Shown here one piece after another: positions 1 through 10,849 of a DNA stretch of 64,000 bases. The stretch is taken from contig CAJNDS010002139.1 of assembly GCA_905221605.1 (NCBI GenBank), positions 312,001 through 376,000 of the forward strand, given 5' to 3'. The position numbers were made by a program, and so were the translations under genes. Origin of the DNA: Symbiodinium natans (Eukaryota > Sar > Dinophyceae > Suessiales > Symbiodiniaceae). Positions within the stretch are counted from its first letter, which is position 1; every line of letters begins with the position of its first letter. The notes beneath the pieces are model-generated. The model saw nothing but the letters and a program-made list of their open reading frames with translations, was not told the origin of the DNA and made no database searches.

Positions 1-159
1 AAGCCACCTGCCTTGGAGCGAAACCCGACTGCAAAGCGAATCTGCCTACAGTCTGGTGCCCCCCCGCCCGCCGGCCATCCCAAAGCGCCCTACAACCATA
101 AACCTCAGTCAAGTGGAGCAGCATTGGAATCTTGTGGACACGGCACAGCATGTTGCACT

Positions 160-346
160 TCAGACACTTCAGACACTTCAGAGGCTTCAGAGGCTTCAGA
201 GGCTTCAGAGGCTTCAGAGGTTTCAAGGCCCCAGGGGCTTCAGGGGCTTCAGGGGCTTCAGGGGCTTCAGGGGCTTCAGGGGCTTCAGGGGCTTCAGGGG
301 CTTCAGGGGCTTCAGGGGCTTCAGGGGCTTCAGGGGCTTCAGGGGC
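160..346. repeat. 9-bp minisatellite (GGGCTTCAG)n
   Basis: About twenty head-to-tail 9-bp units, first as TTCAGAGGC and then as GGGCTTCAG. The long open frames across it are a by-product of the period being a multiple of three. It lies downstream of cofilin exon 3, so probably within the next intron of that gene. Confidence 0.9.
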
Positions 347-426
347 CTCAATGTCGTTGCAGCCGAACCGTAAACCGTTTTAAACACTACACAGCATCCT
401 GAAGCCCTGGAAACCGATTGTTTAGC

Positions 427-3400
427 CTTGTGGTTCTCAATCTTGAAGATGACGTAGCGCAAGTCCTGGCGCAAGGTGGAGCCCACTTTGGGGTCTGTGC
501 TCCAGGGTTGCTTTCACAGACGATGTGTCCTCGGTGTGTGTCCGTGTGTCTTTGCATACGTAGGAATGAATACATATATATATATATACATACATATATA
601 TATAAATGTTTTTTGTATGTATATATGTAAATATGTATTTATGTATATATATATATATATATATATATACATGTGTATATATGTATATATGTATATATGT
701 ATATATGTATATATGTATATATGTATATATGTATATATGTATATATGTATATATGTATATATGTATATATGTAGATATGTATATATGTATATATGTATAT
801 ATGTATATATGTATATATGTATATATGTATATATGTATATATGTATATATGTATATATGTATATATGTATATAATATATGTATATATGTATATATGTATA
901 TATGTATATATGTATATATGTATATATGTATATATGTATATATGTATATATGTATATATGTATATATGTATATATGTATATATGTATATATGTATACAAA
1001 ACGGGGGACTGTGGGCGTGCACTTTCTCTGCCTTTTGTCGCTGTTGAAGAACCAAAAAACCCAAGTAACAACAATATTTCTAGACTCTCCAATCTCACGG
1101 ATAAAAAAAAACTAAAAAAGAACAATATTTCAGGACTCTCCACCAAAACCGTACGGAAAATCCGTACGGAAAATCAAAAAAACCAAAAAAACCAAAAGAA
1201 CCAAAAAAAACAATATTTCAGGACTCTTCCAGCAGATGGCCTAATTTCGAAGAGTCCCTTGGTTTTTTTGGTTTTTTTAGTTTTTTTTGTTTTTTTGGTC
1301 TTTTTGTTTTTTTTGGCTTTTTTGGTTTTCCGTATAGATTTGGTGGAGAGTCCTGAAATATTGTCGTTTCTTGGTTTTCCGTGAGAATATTGTGGAGAAT
1401 CCTGAAATATATTTGCTTGGCTTTCATGTTCTTTTTGCTAATTTTAGCTTTTTGTGTGCGTTTGTGGCTTTTTGTGCTTTTCCGTACTGCCTGAGCCCCC
1501 CTTCCCTCTAAGAAAATTGTGCTTTTCTACGTTTTTCTTTGCAAATTGTACTTTTCTGTGCATCGTACACTTAAAGAGTACTGTATTTAATGGGTACATG
1601 AATAATTTAGTTTATTAGTTCTACCCCCCAAATCCCACATTCCCATGCTCAGTATTATAGCTTTTACTGGGCTTGTTTAAGCGACTAGTATATACATGGT
1701 ATTCATTAGTACGTAATTGAATTAGTTTTCTGTAGTCAAGTACCATTTCTTGAGCATTATGTCATATTCTGTCAATATTCAATAAATCTTGTACTCACCC
1801 AATAATTGAATATTCACTGACTGCTAGATTGGAAAATCAACATGTATTGAGCACTGCATGGTTGAGCAATATTTTGCCTAATAGAAGCAATATTTGTCTG
1901 GAAACAGGTTTGTTGCCTCGAGTTATTTGCTTAAACAGTTACTTTACTTATTTAGGGAGACTTTAAAACCCTCAAATCCAAACTTCATCAGAGGTTCTCC
2001 TGAAAAGCTTGCATTTCGGGATATTTTTTGCGTTTGTGAATTTACTTGTGCTATGACCTTTGTGAGGCAACAATTACTTTACTATGAGAATTGGGTATTT
2101 TAAAGCCTGTCTCTTTTCAGGCATCGCGCATCAGTAGTCTTTAATTAGTACTTCAATAGCATTGGTTTCATTATTATGAAACTCAAGGTGTCTAGCGCGT
2201 ACTTTAGTTGTACAAAGAACAACCTTCTAAGCTGAATTCATTTAGTCAATATTCAGCTACATACTAAGTGCTGCAGTAGTTAAACTCGCATAGGGCGAAT
2301 GCTTTGTATAATATACATTCATGCATAAAAACAAAGTACTTCAGCGGACTTTCCATATGGCATTTGATTAATACTTTGCCTTGCGAAACTACAATTTATC
2401 CAATAAAACAACATTCTTTGCCATTGGAAAGAACAAGTTGCCAAAATAAATTAACACATACAAACTACAAAGCCAGCATTGTCCTGTCAAGATTCAAAAC
2501 ATGGAGTAGCGCAATGCTGGCTTATCGGAGCTCCCCATTGTCCCAATAGTTGTTCTTCATTTCCCGGTGCTCAAATATGCGATTGTAGGATTCGTTGTTC
2601 TGACGATACTAAGAAAAGTTGAAGCAAGGGTAGGTCGTTGGGAGGGGACCGATACCGTTCCGACGATCGCACTTGATGGGTCGTGTCTCTGGTCCTTTGA
2701 GTTTTTGACCTGTTACTTGACCAACAACCTCATCGAAGTGAGTTCTCTATAGACTCACCTGGATGTAGGCCTGGCATGAATCGTAGTAGCACTTCATACA
2801 TAGCATATTCTCGCACAAATAATGAAAAGGCAATTTCATAATTAAGATGAGAGAGATCATCACCTGAAGATTGAATGATAGTTATCAAGTACGAGAGAGT
2901 AAAAACACAAAAAATGCACGCCCACAGTCCCCCGGAATATATGTATTTATGTATATATGTATATATGTATATATGTATATATGTATATATGTATATATGT
3001 ATATATGTATATATGTATATATGTATATATGTATATATGTATATATGTATATATGTATATATGTATATATGTATATATGTACATGTAAATATATGAAAAT
3101 ATGTCTGTATATGTATACGTGTATGTACAAGCGCGGGGCACCTGGCTTTGAAGGCTTTTCCGTGATTTGTGGTCTACGTGGTCAGAGCTTTGCACACTCC
3201 AGGTTGTTGGAAGGTCTTCTGGAGTTCAGTGCTCACGGCTGCGCTCAAGCAGAGCCCCAGATGTCGTAGCAGCACTCCTTCTTCATCTTGATCTGGTTGT
3301 ACCTTTCTTGTTCTTGGCACCCTAGTCCAAAACCAGAAAGGGCGCTCACACCGCAAATCACTGGGAATGTGCAACGATATGCGCAAAAAAAACACAGCGG

Positions 3401-3460
3401 TTCTCGATGAAGCCCAAGTTGCAGATCGACACACTCATCATTGACCGCCACTCCGGACAT
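427..3460 (-). CDS. ADF/cofilin, 5' three exons (partial gene)
   Basis: Actin-depolymerising factor, which binds actin monomers and filaments in the cytoplasm. Three minus-strand exons join in frame: 3460-3423 (from [16 protein letters not shown] split in the last codon), 3302-3278 (25 nt, YNQIKMKK) and 465-427 ([13 protein letters not shown]). The joined N-terminus follows the ADF-H pattern of an acidic-Cys start, a xNxIKxKK helix and an RYVIFKIEN strand. Intron 1 (3303-3422) has a GC donor, intron 2 (466-3277, 2.8 kb) a GA donor, and the next donor at 426 is GC; acceptors are AG|G, typical of dinoflagellates. An in-frame upstream ATG at 3526 exists, but the family start is at 3460. The remaining ADF exons are not seen and probably lie left of the window. 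The family is recognised by eye; intron edges are inferred from the reading frame. Confidence 0.75.
569..1000. repeat. (TA)n and (GTATATAT)n microsatellite, left part
   Basis: A short TA tract followed by more than 300 bp of an 8-bp GTATATAT unit with few interruptions. It lies in cofilin intron 2. A second array of the same unit in the same orientation starts at 2,938, on the far side of an inverted-repeat-bounded segment. Confidence 0.95.
1003..2933. mobile_element. Non-autonomous element with 19-bp terminal inverted repeats
   Basis: GGGGGACTGTGGGCGTGCA at 1003-1021 is perfectly inverted at 2915-2933. The 1.93-kb interior is visibly richer in A+T than the surrounding DNA and has no ORF resembling a transposase. 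Both outer flanks are (GTATATAT)n in the same orientation, as expected if one microsatellite had been split by an insertion. A target duplication cannot be defined in such repetitive flanks. It sits in intron 2 of the ADF/cofilin gene. Confidence 0.6.
1121..1410. repeat. Large imperfect palindrome inside the TIR element
   Basis: ACAATATTTCAGGACTCTCC near 1121-1141 recurs at 1210 and is inverted near 1341-1364 and again near 1388-1408. Between the arms, A-rich AAACC runs (1170-1215) face TTTGG runs (1258-1325), so most of the segment could fold into one long hairpin. Confidence 0.65.
2938..3085. repeat. (GTATATAT)n microsatellite, right part
   Basis: About eighteen 8-bp units, identical in unit and orientation to the array at 672-1000, directly abutting the right inverted repeat at 2915-2933. 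Confidence 0.95.
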
Positions 3461-6400
3461 GGCGTCGGTGGAACACGGGGAGGCGCTGGCAAATGCTAAA
3501 GCGGCGAGCCCCCAAGCTGCAGACAAGGCGACACCTTGAACTCAAGATCACAAGCTACATGATGCTACATGCCAGCACTACACCCATGCCTATGCCTGTG
3601 GTCAGGCTCTTACGAAGCCAGGCTTTCAGAGCAGAAGAAGGTTTGGGGTTCAAGGCTCAAGGCTCTTTGAGGGCTACCAAGCGCACCGGCACATGCTGCA
3701 CGCTTCCCAAGAAGCTCTCACATGCATGACTCTCTCTTGGCCCACGATCATGCGCAATGAATGCGAGGTTCATAGACAAGCACGAAGATTCATTTTCTCC
3801 AGGCCCCATGTGCCCGTCCAAACCCCCTGTCTCTTGCTTTCCAAACCAAAGCCAGAAGCCAGAAGACAAAAACTATAACATGTTATATATACATATATAT
3901 GTATACATATGTATAGAAATTGCAGAAACCGTAAGTCGGAACTGGATAGGCTCCTGAGAATACCTGCTATGCATCTTGCCAGAGCCTTCCACGTTTTGGC
4001 GTGTACTGTTGCTAGCAGATTTAACGCAGAATTGCATAGGAAGCCACTTGAAGGGATCTCAACTTCCTCCCGCCATGCCACGATCTTCCTACCATTCTGG
4101 CCCTTTGGGGGTGCTCTTTCACTCTCGCGTCACGACAGCAGGCGAGCCGCAAGAATATGGAGCTGACCCGAGCGGCACTTGAATTATGCCTTTGGTCCGT
4201 GCGGACAGCATCGCATTTGGCTGCTCTGGGACTGAGCGCAGGGACATGGCGATGTCAAGGCGATGTCATTCCTCGGGGCCTGGGGTTGACAACTTCACAC
4301 GAAAACTCTTGTTCTTTGTACCCTGCCTTGGAGGCAAGCTAAGCAAACACTTAAGCCCGAGTCCTTGCCTAGATCTAGTCAATCTAGTCACGGCCCTGCG
4401 GCGAGCAGCAAAAAGGCGGAGAGGCCCACAATCGAGGCATCCGAGCATCCGAGGAGGCATCCGCGCAATTCTTCAGAGGGCGTTTGGAAGTTTTCTAATC
4501 GCTAGAACGGTAGTTTGCTTTTGTCCAGCTCGGACAAAAGAACCCTCATTCCCTGAGCTGAGGTTCATCTTTGGGGGATCAGAACATGCAGGTTCGGGCC
4601 AAGCGGAAGAATCTTGAGATCGGGGCTTGAGAGCTCCTCAACCTCAAAAAACTCCAAACCCCGAAGATCCAGAGAAAGCCCACATGTCAAGTTCGTGGCC
4701 CCCGCAGCTCTACCTCGGTTACCTCGCCGGCACGGCGCCGAATTCGCTGGAAGCGCAGCTGCATGCCAATGCACATTTAGTCCATTACTGCAAGACTGCA
4801 ACCCAGAGGCTAGCAGAGAATATGGCTGTAGAATCCTCAAACGCTCCGTGGACCTGAAGGCCACGCCAGGGCCCTAGCCTACGCACCTGTCTCCACCATC
4901 TACACCTACGTCCTTTGCAAAGCCAGCTGCAAACGAATTCAGAGGAGAGCATGCCGAAGGCCTACAGGTGCTAGCAGACTCAGAAAAGGTGTTAGGGGCT
5001 CTTGGGCATTCACTATGGTTCACTCATGTTCACTCCGAGTTTGCTCCACCATCCCTAGTTAAAATACGAGGAGGCCGAAGTGAGACTGCTAAGCCGTCGT
5101 GAGGCCGAGGCTGGGGGGGGATGCTCGATTGGGTTTTTCTACAGGGATCTTCTTTAGGTTCAGCCCAGGACCTGGGTTCAATCAGCTCCCGAACACGAAA
5201 CACCGGAAGGATCCGACAGGCGCAACCCCCAACCCTGGCTACTACTTTGGCTCTCGCAAAGCCATCGTCGGCCGCTGCGGTCGCTTCGTGAGGCGCATGG
5301 CCTTTGCCAAAAGGCTTCCGGATTGAGGGCAACGTTTCCAGCATCCTCTAGCCCACTAGCTCTCCCAGCTGTGTCAAGCTGTACCGGCAATCACAATCCT
5401 CGTAAAGCTGCCACGTGAGCAAAGCCCCCAGGTCTCAGGAGAAGTTCAGGGCCCCCGGCTGCATCGATCGAGGCTGCTGCGCGGTACACTGGGCCAGCTT
5501 TGAAGGGGGCTTGTGTTTGTTGGAGCCGCTTGAACTTTGGATTCAGAAGCGATGCTGAACGCCGCACCCGAGAGCCAGGAAGATGCACAAAACGACAAAA
5601 GCGGTAACAGCGGCCAGTGCTCGGCCCAGTCAGACCAGGAGGAAAAAATCGCGCTGCCCAGTTCAGTATGCTTTCTGTGGCCTTGCTGAGGAATGCCAAT
5701 CCCCGATGTTCGAAAACACATCCAGAACCTACCAGATCGACTCTCGGTAGCTACAAGCACAATTACCACTAGCTTGAGGTCCCTGGTTCCGTTCTGACAC
5801 CTGACAGTTTAGAAGATAGCTGCTGCAATCCAAAGCCCAAATGGACACATGCCCGCACTCCGATGCTGAAGCTTCCGCGATGCCAGGCTCCAGACATCGC
5901 TCTTTGGGCTCAGATGCCGCCTTCTTCAGGGCTCTGAACGGGTCAAGAGATTTAGGATGGATTTAGGGTTCAAGAAGCTGCGAAGATGAGCAATCGCCCA
6001 ACAGGGGGGCCTGAAAGGAAGTTCTCAACTGCCCGTGGCAGACCCGGTCCAAGCCTCAAACCTCGTTTCAATTCAGGAAACCCAGGCTTCAGGATGGTCT
6101 GGACGAAGATCGTTGAGGGCCGAGGCTGTCCGGGGCCTTCGCGCGCTCGGCAGCCCGTCGTGAGGCCTCTCAAAGCCCAGCGAGGCCCCAAACCCTTTCG
6201 TTGGCATGCCTCGGCCTCAGGCTCCAAAAAGTAATGCACCGCTTTGGGGCTTTGGGGCACTTTAGGGGTCGCAGGGCTTCGAGCATTTTGGGGGACAAAT
6301 ATGGACAGATCCCTCTGAACGAGAAGGCCGCCAAGGCCTCTCAACAACTCTACACCACTGCCCGGGCTCGCCTGCCGCTTCCTCATGCTGGTGATCCGGA

Positions 6401-8690
6401 TAAGGCTGAAGGCGCCTCTCTCTGCACAGCTTCCCACAACCCAAGGTCGCAAAGATCTTCAGAGCTTAGGGTTATAATGTGCTCACCTTTGCCGGATGTA
6501 GGGTGTGGTCTTTAGGACAGGACATGCTCCGATGGCAGAGGGCTTTCAAGATGACACTCTAAAGAGCTCGCAGAGGCCCAATCCGAAGGCATAAATGCAC
6601 GTCGAGGAATTTCGAGCTCGGGACCGAATTCCCAGAAGCACGAGAAGCCCTAGAAACCCAAGCGCACCCAGAAACCCTTCAACTCTTCCCCCCACCCCCC
6701 CGCCGCCCCGACCTGAGCGTGGACTCGGCACCTGCACTGCACTGCTCGCTCGACTCTGGCTCGGGAGAGAAAAGGGGGGGGGGGGGGGGGTTGGGTTGGG
6801 AAAGCAACATCGCAACGAGAGGGCTGATGAAGCCGATGGGAACACGTTGACAATCCCAGCATTTCACAACACCCCCATCCTTTGAAGCTGCGCCTCTCGC
6901 TCAAGGCGTAATGGGCTCTTGAGATCTTAGGGTTCGAGCCTCAAGTCTTAGGACTTTCGGGATGGTTCGTCTCGGCGCCTGCGCTTCTGCATCATGATGG
7001 TTCCTTGGAGTCGCAAGTGCAGATGAGGCTTCAGCGCTTAGAACGTGAGGGCCCGGAGGTTTCAACCCTGATAAGCATGAACAGCACAACCAAGGAGAGC
7101 TCGGAGGCTTCGCCGAATCCAAGGTCATGACCGGTCAGCTACAAACTGGAAAATCTCAAAAGCCCAAGGCATCACCTCGAAATGAACAAACAAGGCGGAG
7201 AAGTAACGGTTTGCCCACAGCATACTCGGAAGGTGCGCTGGGTTCTGCTTCCTCTCAAGCTTTAAACTTCAGGTTTGCCTCACCAAGCATGCGGCTCTTT
7301 CTTAAACGACAATAGCGGGGGGGGTTGGGCGCACCCCCCTCACCATCTGCAACAGAAAGCTTGCATGATGGGGTTTGGAAACGACGTGTATGCTTTTGAA
7401 GCAAGCAAGCATTGCATGACGTCAAAGTAGGTCCGAAACAAGCGGGGGTTGGGGGGGGCACAGCCCCTCCCACCCCCCCCCCCCATTATTTCCAAACAGG
7501 ATCTTGCAAACGACCTGTATGCTTGTGAAACCTGCCATCTTTCGAGACCTGAAAACCCCAAAGACGACCGTACTAAGAGGAACTGTGTATGAGAACCACC
7601 TCACCATGCCATATGCTAACATTGAATTTGCTAGTTCAGCACGCCAGACTGCTGTGCCCAAACTACGTCGCAGTCCAACTGATGATCTGGAGCACTCATG
7701 ATATATATATATATATATATATATTATGTAACCTACCAACCACGAAGCCCGGAACCCTCAACCCAAACCCGAATCCGAAGAAGTTTATTCGCGCCCAGGG
7801 GCGCTCCCATCGTCGGAGCTTCCAGCGGCACAACGTCGGACGGCGCAGCATCGGGTGGCGCAGCAACGTCGGGCGTGACAGTATCGGGCAGCGCAGCAGC
7901 ATGAGGCGGCGGAGCCGCGTCGGGTCGCGGAGGGTCCTTCTCCTGTCGCTGTGGGCTTTGATGTTTCATGCACGGAGTTCAGGATTTAGCGTCCGGCACA
8001 TTCAGGGCTGGAGATGATTGCTGCGTTGCATCCGGGCTGGGTGAGAACATGAGCTGAAAGTACGTCCGCCATCGTACCACATGCTCAACGGATCGGGGAA
8101 CCCCACAGAGTCAACATCTGCAACAAATAGCAGAGTCATGTTGGGACATGTTGGGACACAATCATGACTCTGAAGGTCAGGTCATTTCTAATGAATGGCC
8201 ACTACTTTGCACGCCCGCCTCCTGTGCTGAAGGGCCCACGCTAGGGCCCTCTGGTGGCAGACCTAAGGTCAAGTGAGAATGGCCCTACGGTCTCTAGACC
8301 TCTAGATACCCTATGATACCCTTGAAGAGTACGTGAAACCCAAACTTCCAAAACTAAACCTTTAGGGAAGCCAGGGAAGCCCCCCGCCTCCCGAGGATTC
8401 CAATGGAGCCTTTACCGAGGGCTCCGAGGACTCCGAGGGCTCCGAGGACTCCGAGGATTCCGAAGGAGCCCGTGGCGGAGTCCGTGGCGAGGGCAGCGAG
8501 TCGGTGTCTTCGAGGAACGGTGCCTGGAAAGACACTTTACAAAAACCTTCGGAAACCTGTCAAGAACTTGGGGAATCATTAGGGCCTAGCATGGCATACT
8601 GGCTTAGTGTAGGGTCCCGGAGCTCGAGAGTTCGGAGGTTAGGACTCGTTCATGGTCCCCCCTGGGCATTATTGCGTCTTGCATCTCACA
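3461..8690. other. No assignable gene; simple repeats and homopolymer runs
   Basis: No ORF here belongs to a family I recognise. Visible structures are a TA tract (3,885-3,915), a 17-G run (6,774-6,790), G-run and C-run pairs at 7,316-7,345 and 7,444-7,485 followed by a diverged direct repeat (near 7,376 and 7,507), an AT tract (7,698-7,725), imperfect GC-rich repeats (7,830-7,910) and a CTCCGAGGA 9-mer repeat (8,400-8,490). Short exons could be hidden here. Confidence 0.5.
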
Positions 8691-8691
8691 T

Positions 8692-9047
8692 CACCTCCAC
8701 ATCCTCAAAGCGCCGCAGATCTTGCCAGAAAGGATTGACAAGAGATTGAAACTTGATGCTTCTCCATGCGCTGCTCAAGCCTTGGAGGGGGTGACTTCGT
8801 GCAGGCAACCGCGGGCACCTTGCCGAGGCATGGGTGTTTTGCGTAGGGATTTTGGCTTCGGCGTAGCGGCCTTAGCACTTCGGCACTTCTGATCTGAACT
8901 TCGGCATTGCAAGTTGAAGCAACTTGAAACCAAAACGAGGTTGAGCTTGGGAGCCTGGAGGTTCAGGAAGTTCAAGGTCCACATAGAATAGCAGCACTCT
9001 GAGCACTTCACAACAGCAATGTTACCGGCACCGACGAGCTGACGAGC
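8692..9047 (-). CDS. Candidate minus-strand exon islands, unknown gene
   Basis: Two short coding-like islands. One starts after AAAAAG|G at 9047 and reads ARQLVGAGNIAVVKCSE down to about 9,001. The other (about 8,750-8,692) reads LVNPFWQDLRRFEDVEV. Neither is recognised. The AG|G edge of the first matches the acceptors of the cofilin and RPS17 genes here. They may belong to one gene, but this is inference. Confidence 0.3.
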
Positions 9048-10817
9048 CTTTTTTTCGGTTGAACCGCAAATTTCCGAACTCGAGACTTTGTCCACCACCC
9101 TCATCCCTGGAACACATCAAACTCATCAAACCCCACACTTTCTCTGGGCTCCTGGCAGGCCACTTCTGCAGAGGGCTCCCGATCGACTTCCTTGGAAATT
9201 CTGAATAGAATTATGAATTTGACACAATGAACAGACAAAGCCCTCGGAAAACGTTTGTAGCTTCATGTGCAGAGCGGGTTGCCCTCAAAAGCTAGAAGCA
9301 AGCAAAAATCCCTCCCCCGGACCCTGAACCCTCGAGCTCCAAACGCACATGAACCCAAATTCCGGCCAAACCCCATGGATCCTAAAACCGCGAAGGCTCG
9401 GTCTCCACGGCCTCGGGTGGCGGGGGCTTGGACCGCTCCGGCAGCTCGGGCAGCTCGGGCAGTTCGCCCCCGTGGGCCGCAGGGCCTGGTTCTGGACAGC
9501 CAAGGTTCTGAGTCTCGAGATTCTGTATGGGTCTCACGAATACAAGGGCGTGCTTCGATGTACTTTTCGGTTGGGTTTCGGCTTTTGGTGCTTTGAAGTT
9601 TCGGGTTGGGGGGCTTGAGGCTGCGGGGGCTCGCGGGTGTCTTTAACTCTCCCCTGAACAAGCCTGTCAGTCTTCTTCTTTTGCGGAGCACCCATACACC
9701 CTAAAAGACATTGGTCAACAGCTTTCACGATAGTTGGGGGGGTTTAGGGTTAGAACGTTAGCAAATGGAAAGGTGATCCTTCCAAACCTGGGCTCAGAAT
9801 CAACTTCTTTGGATATCTTTGAGGGGGCAGTAGGGGGCATGTGCAGTTGCCGGATTGAATGAAATCCCGAGCCTGCTGCCCACGTCTCCCTCACTACGCC
9901 GCATGTTCGCTCCTTCCACAGGCTGTCTTTGGAGCTTGTCAAGTTCAACATTTCTTCAGCGAACAGGGCTGAAAGCTGGGAGTTTGTCGAGCCTGGATGT
10001 CGGGACTACACTGCCAGATGAGCCGAGCCTCCAACGAACGGGCGCTACATGCGCCACTGTCGACCTGCCTGCTGCCACCGGCACTTTGTTCGCCTGGAAC
10101 AGCGAGGCTTTGTGGGAAGAGGCCCTCAAGAGCCCCGGAACCCAGACACGCTCGCGTCAGCAACCACAGATCTGGTCAAATCTAGTGCATCCTGAAAGGC
10201 ATCGTAAACATCTTAAAGCGCTCCCCCTATCTCCCCCTGACCGGCTTGGGCTCCTCCTGCGAGGGGAGCTGGCACTGCCTCGGTCCCGCCACTAGAAGGT
10301 GCCTCAGGATGCACAAGGTGCAAAAGCTGAAGGGGTTAGAGTTTAGAAGTTCGGGCTTGTCAGCACTGATGCTGGCGCCTTTGAGAACGACACCGCTTCC
10401 TAGAGGATGCTTCGCGCGCCTGAACCTTGGTCGCAGCCTCTGGGAAGACGACGACAAGCAGAGGCCGCGAAGGTGCAGGCCCTTTGACAAAGCTCAGGGG
10501 TCTAGTCGCAGTGACTGGAGCTCCCCAAGAATGATTTAAAAGGGGCGTCAACTCTCATCAGCTTCACATCGAAAAGGCTCCACGCCCCTTGAGACCACTA
10601 AGTTTCTGTGCCTTGTTGTTGCCACGCCGACCCATCACACAAAGTCGGCTCCATCCTGTCCCGAGCAGGGCTCGGACGGTGGTACCTCGGACCGGCGCTT
10701 GAGAGATCTTCCTGGTGGGCAGTGGGGTCGCCAATATGAACTACGGGATACAGTATATGTTGCAGCACATATGAAGAGTGTATACAGCTCCACTTCCCCT
10801 GAAGCCCCTAAAGCAGC

Positions 10818-10848
10818 CTGCACAATCCCTCCGCCACCATCCATAAAC
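10818..10848 (-). CDS. Candidate 31-nt microexon, unknown gene
   Basis: Bounded by CAACAG|G upstream and CAG|GC downstream, a GC donor with an AG|G acceptor as in the recognised genes here. It reads FMDGGGGIVQ. The splice pattern is the only support. Confidence 0.2.
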
Positions 10849-10849
10849 C

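Noticed and set aside
13-402. Collagen-like or repeat proteins in the first 400 bp
   Set aside because: A 9-bp period leaves all frames open; the cofilin gene on the other strand explains the region better.
476-1146. Long Tyr/Ile-rich open frames across 0.5-1.1 kb and 2.9-3.1 kb
   Set aside because: They are translations of the GTATATAT and TA repeats in several frames at once.
569-3085. CRISPR array
   Set aside because: The repeats are uninterrupted microsatellite without spacers, and the genome is eukaryotic.
7316-7485. G-run and C-run pairs as terminators
   Set aside because: Homopolymer palindromes occur at several unrelated sites here, and rho-independent terminators are not expected in a dinoflagellate nucleus.
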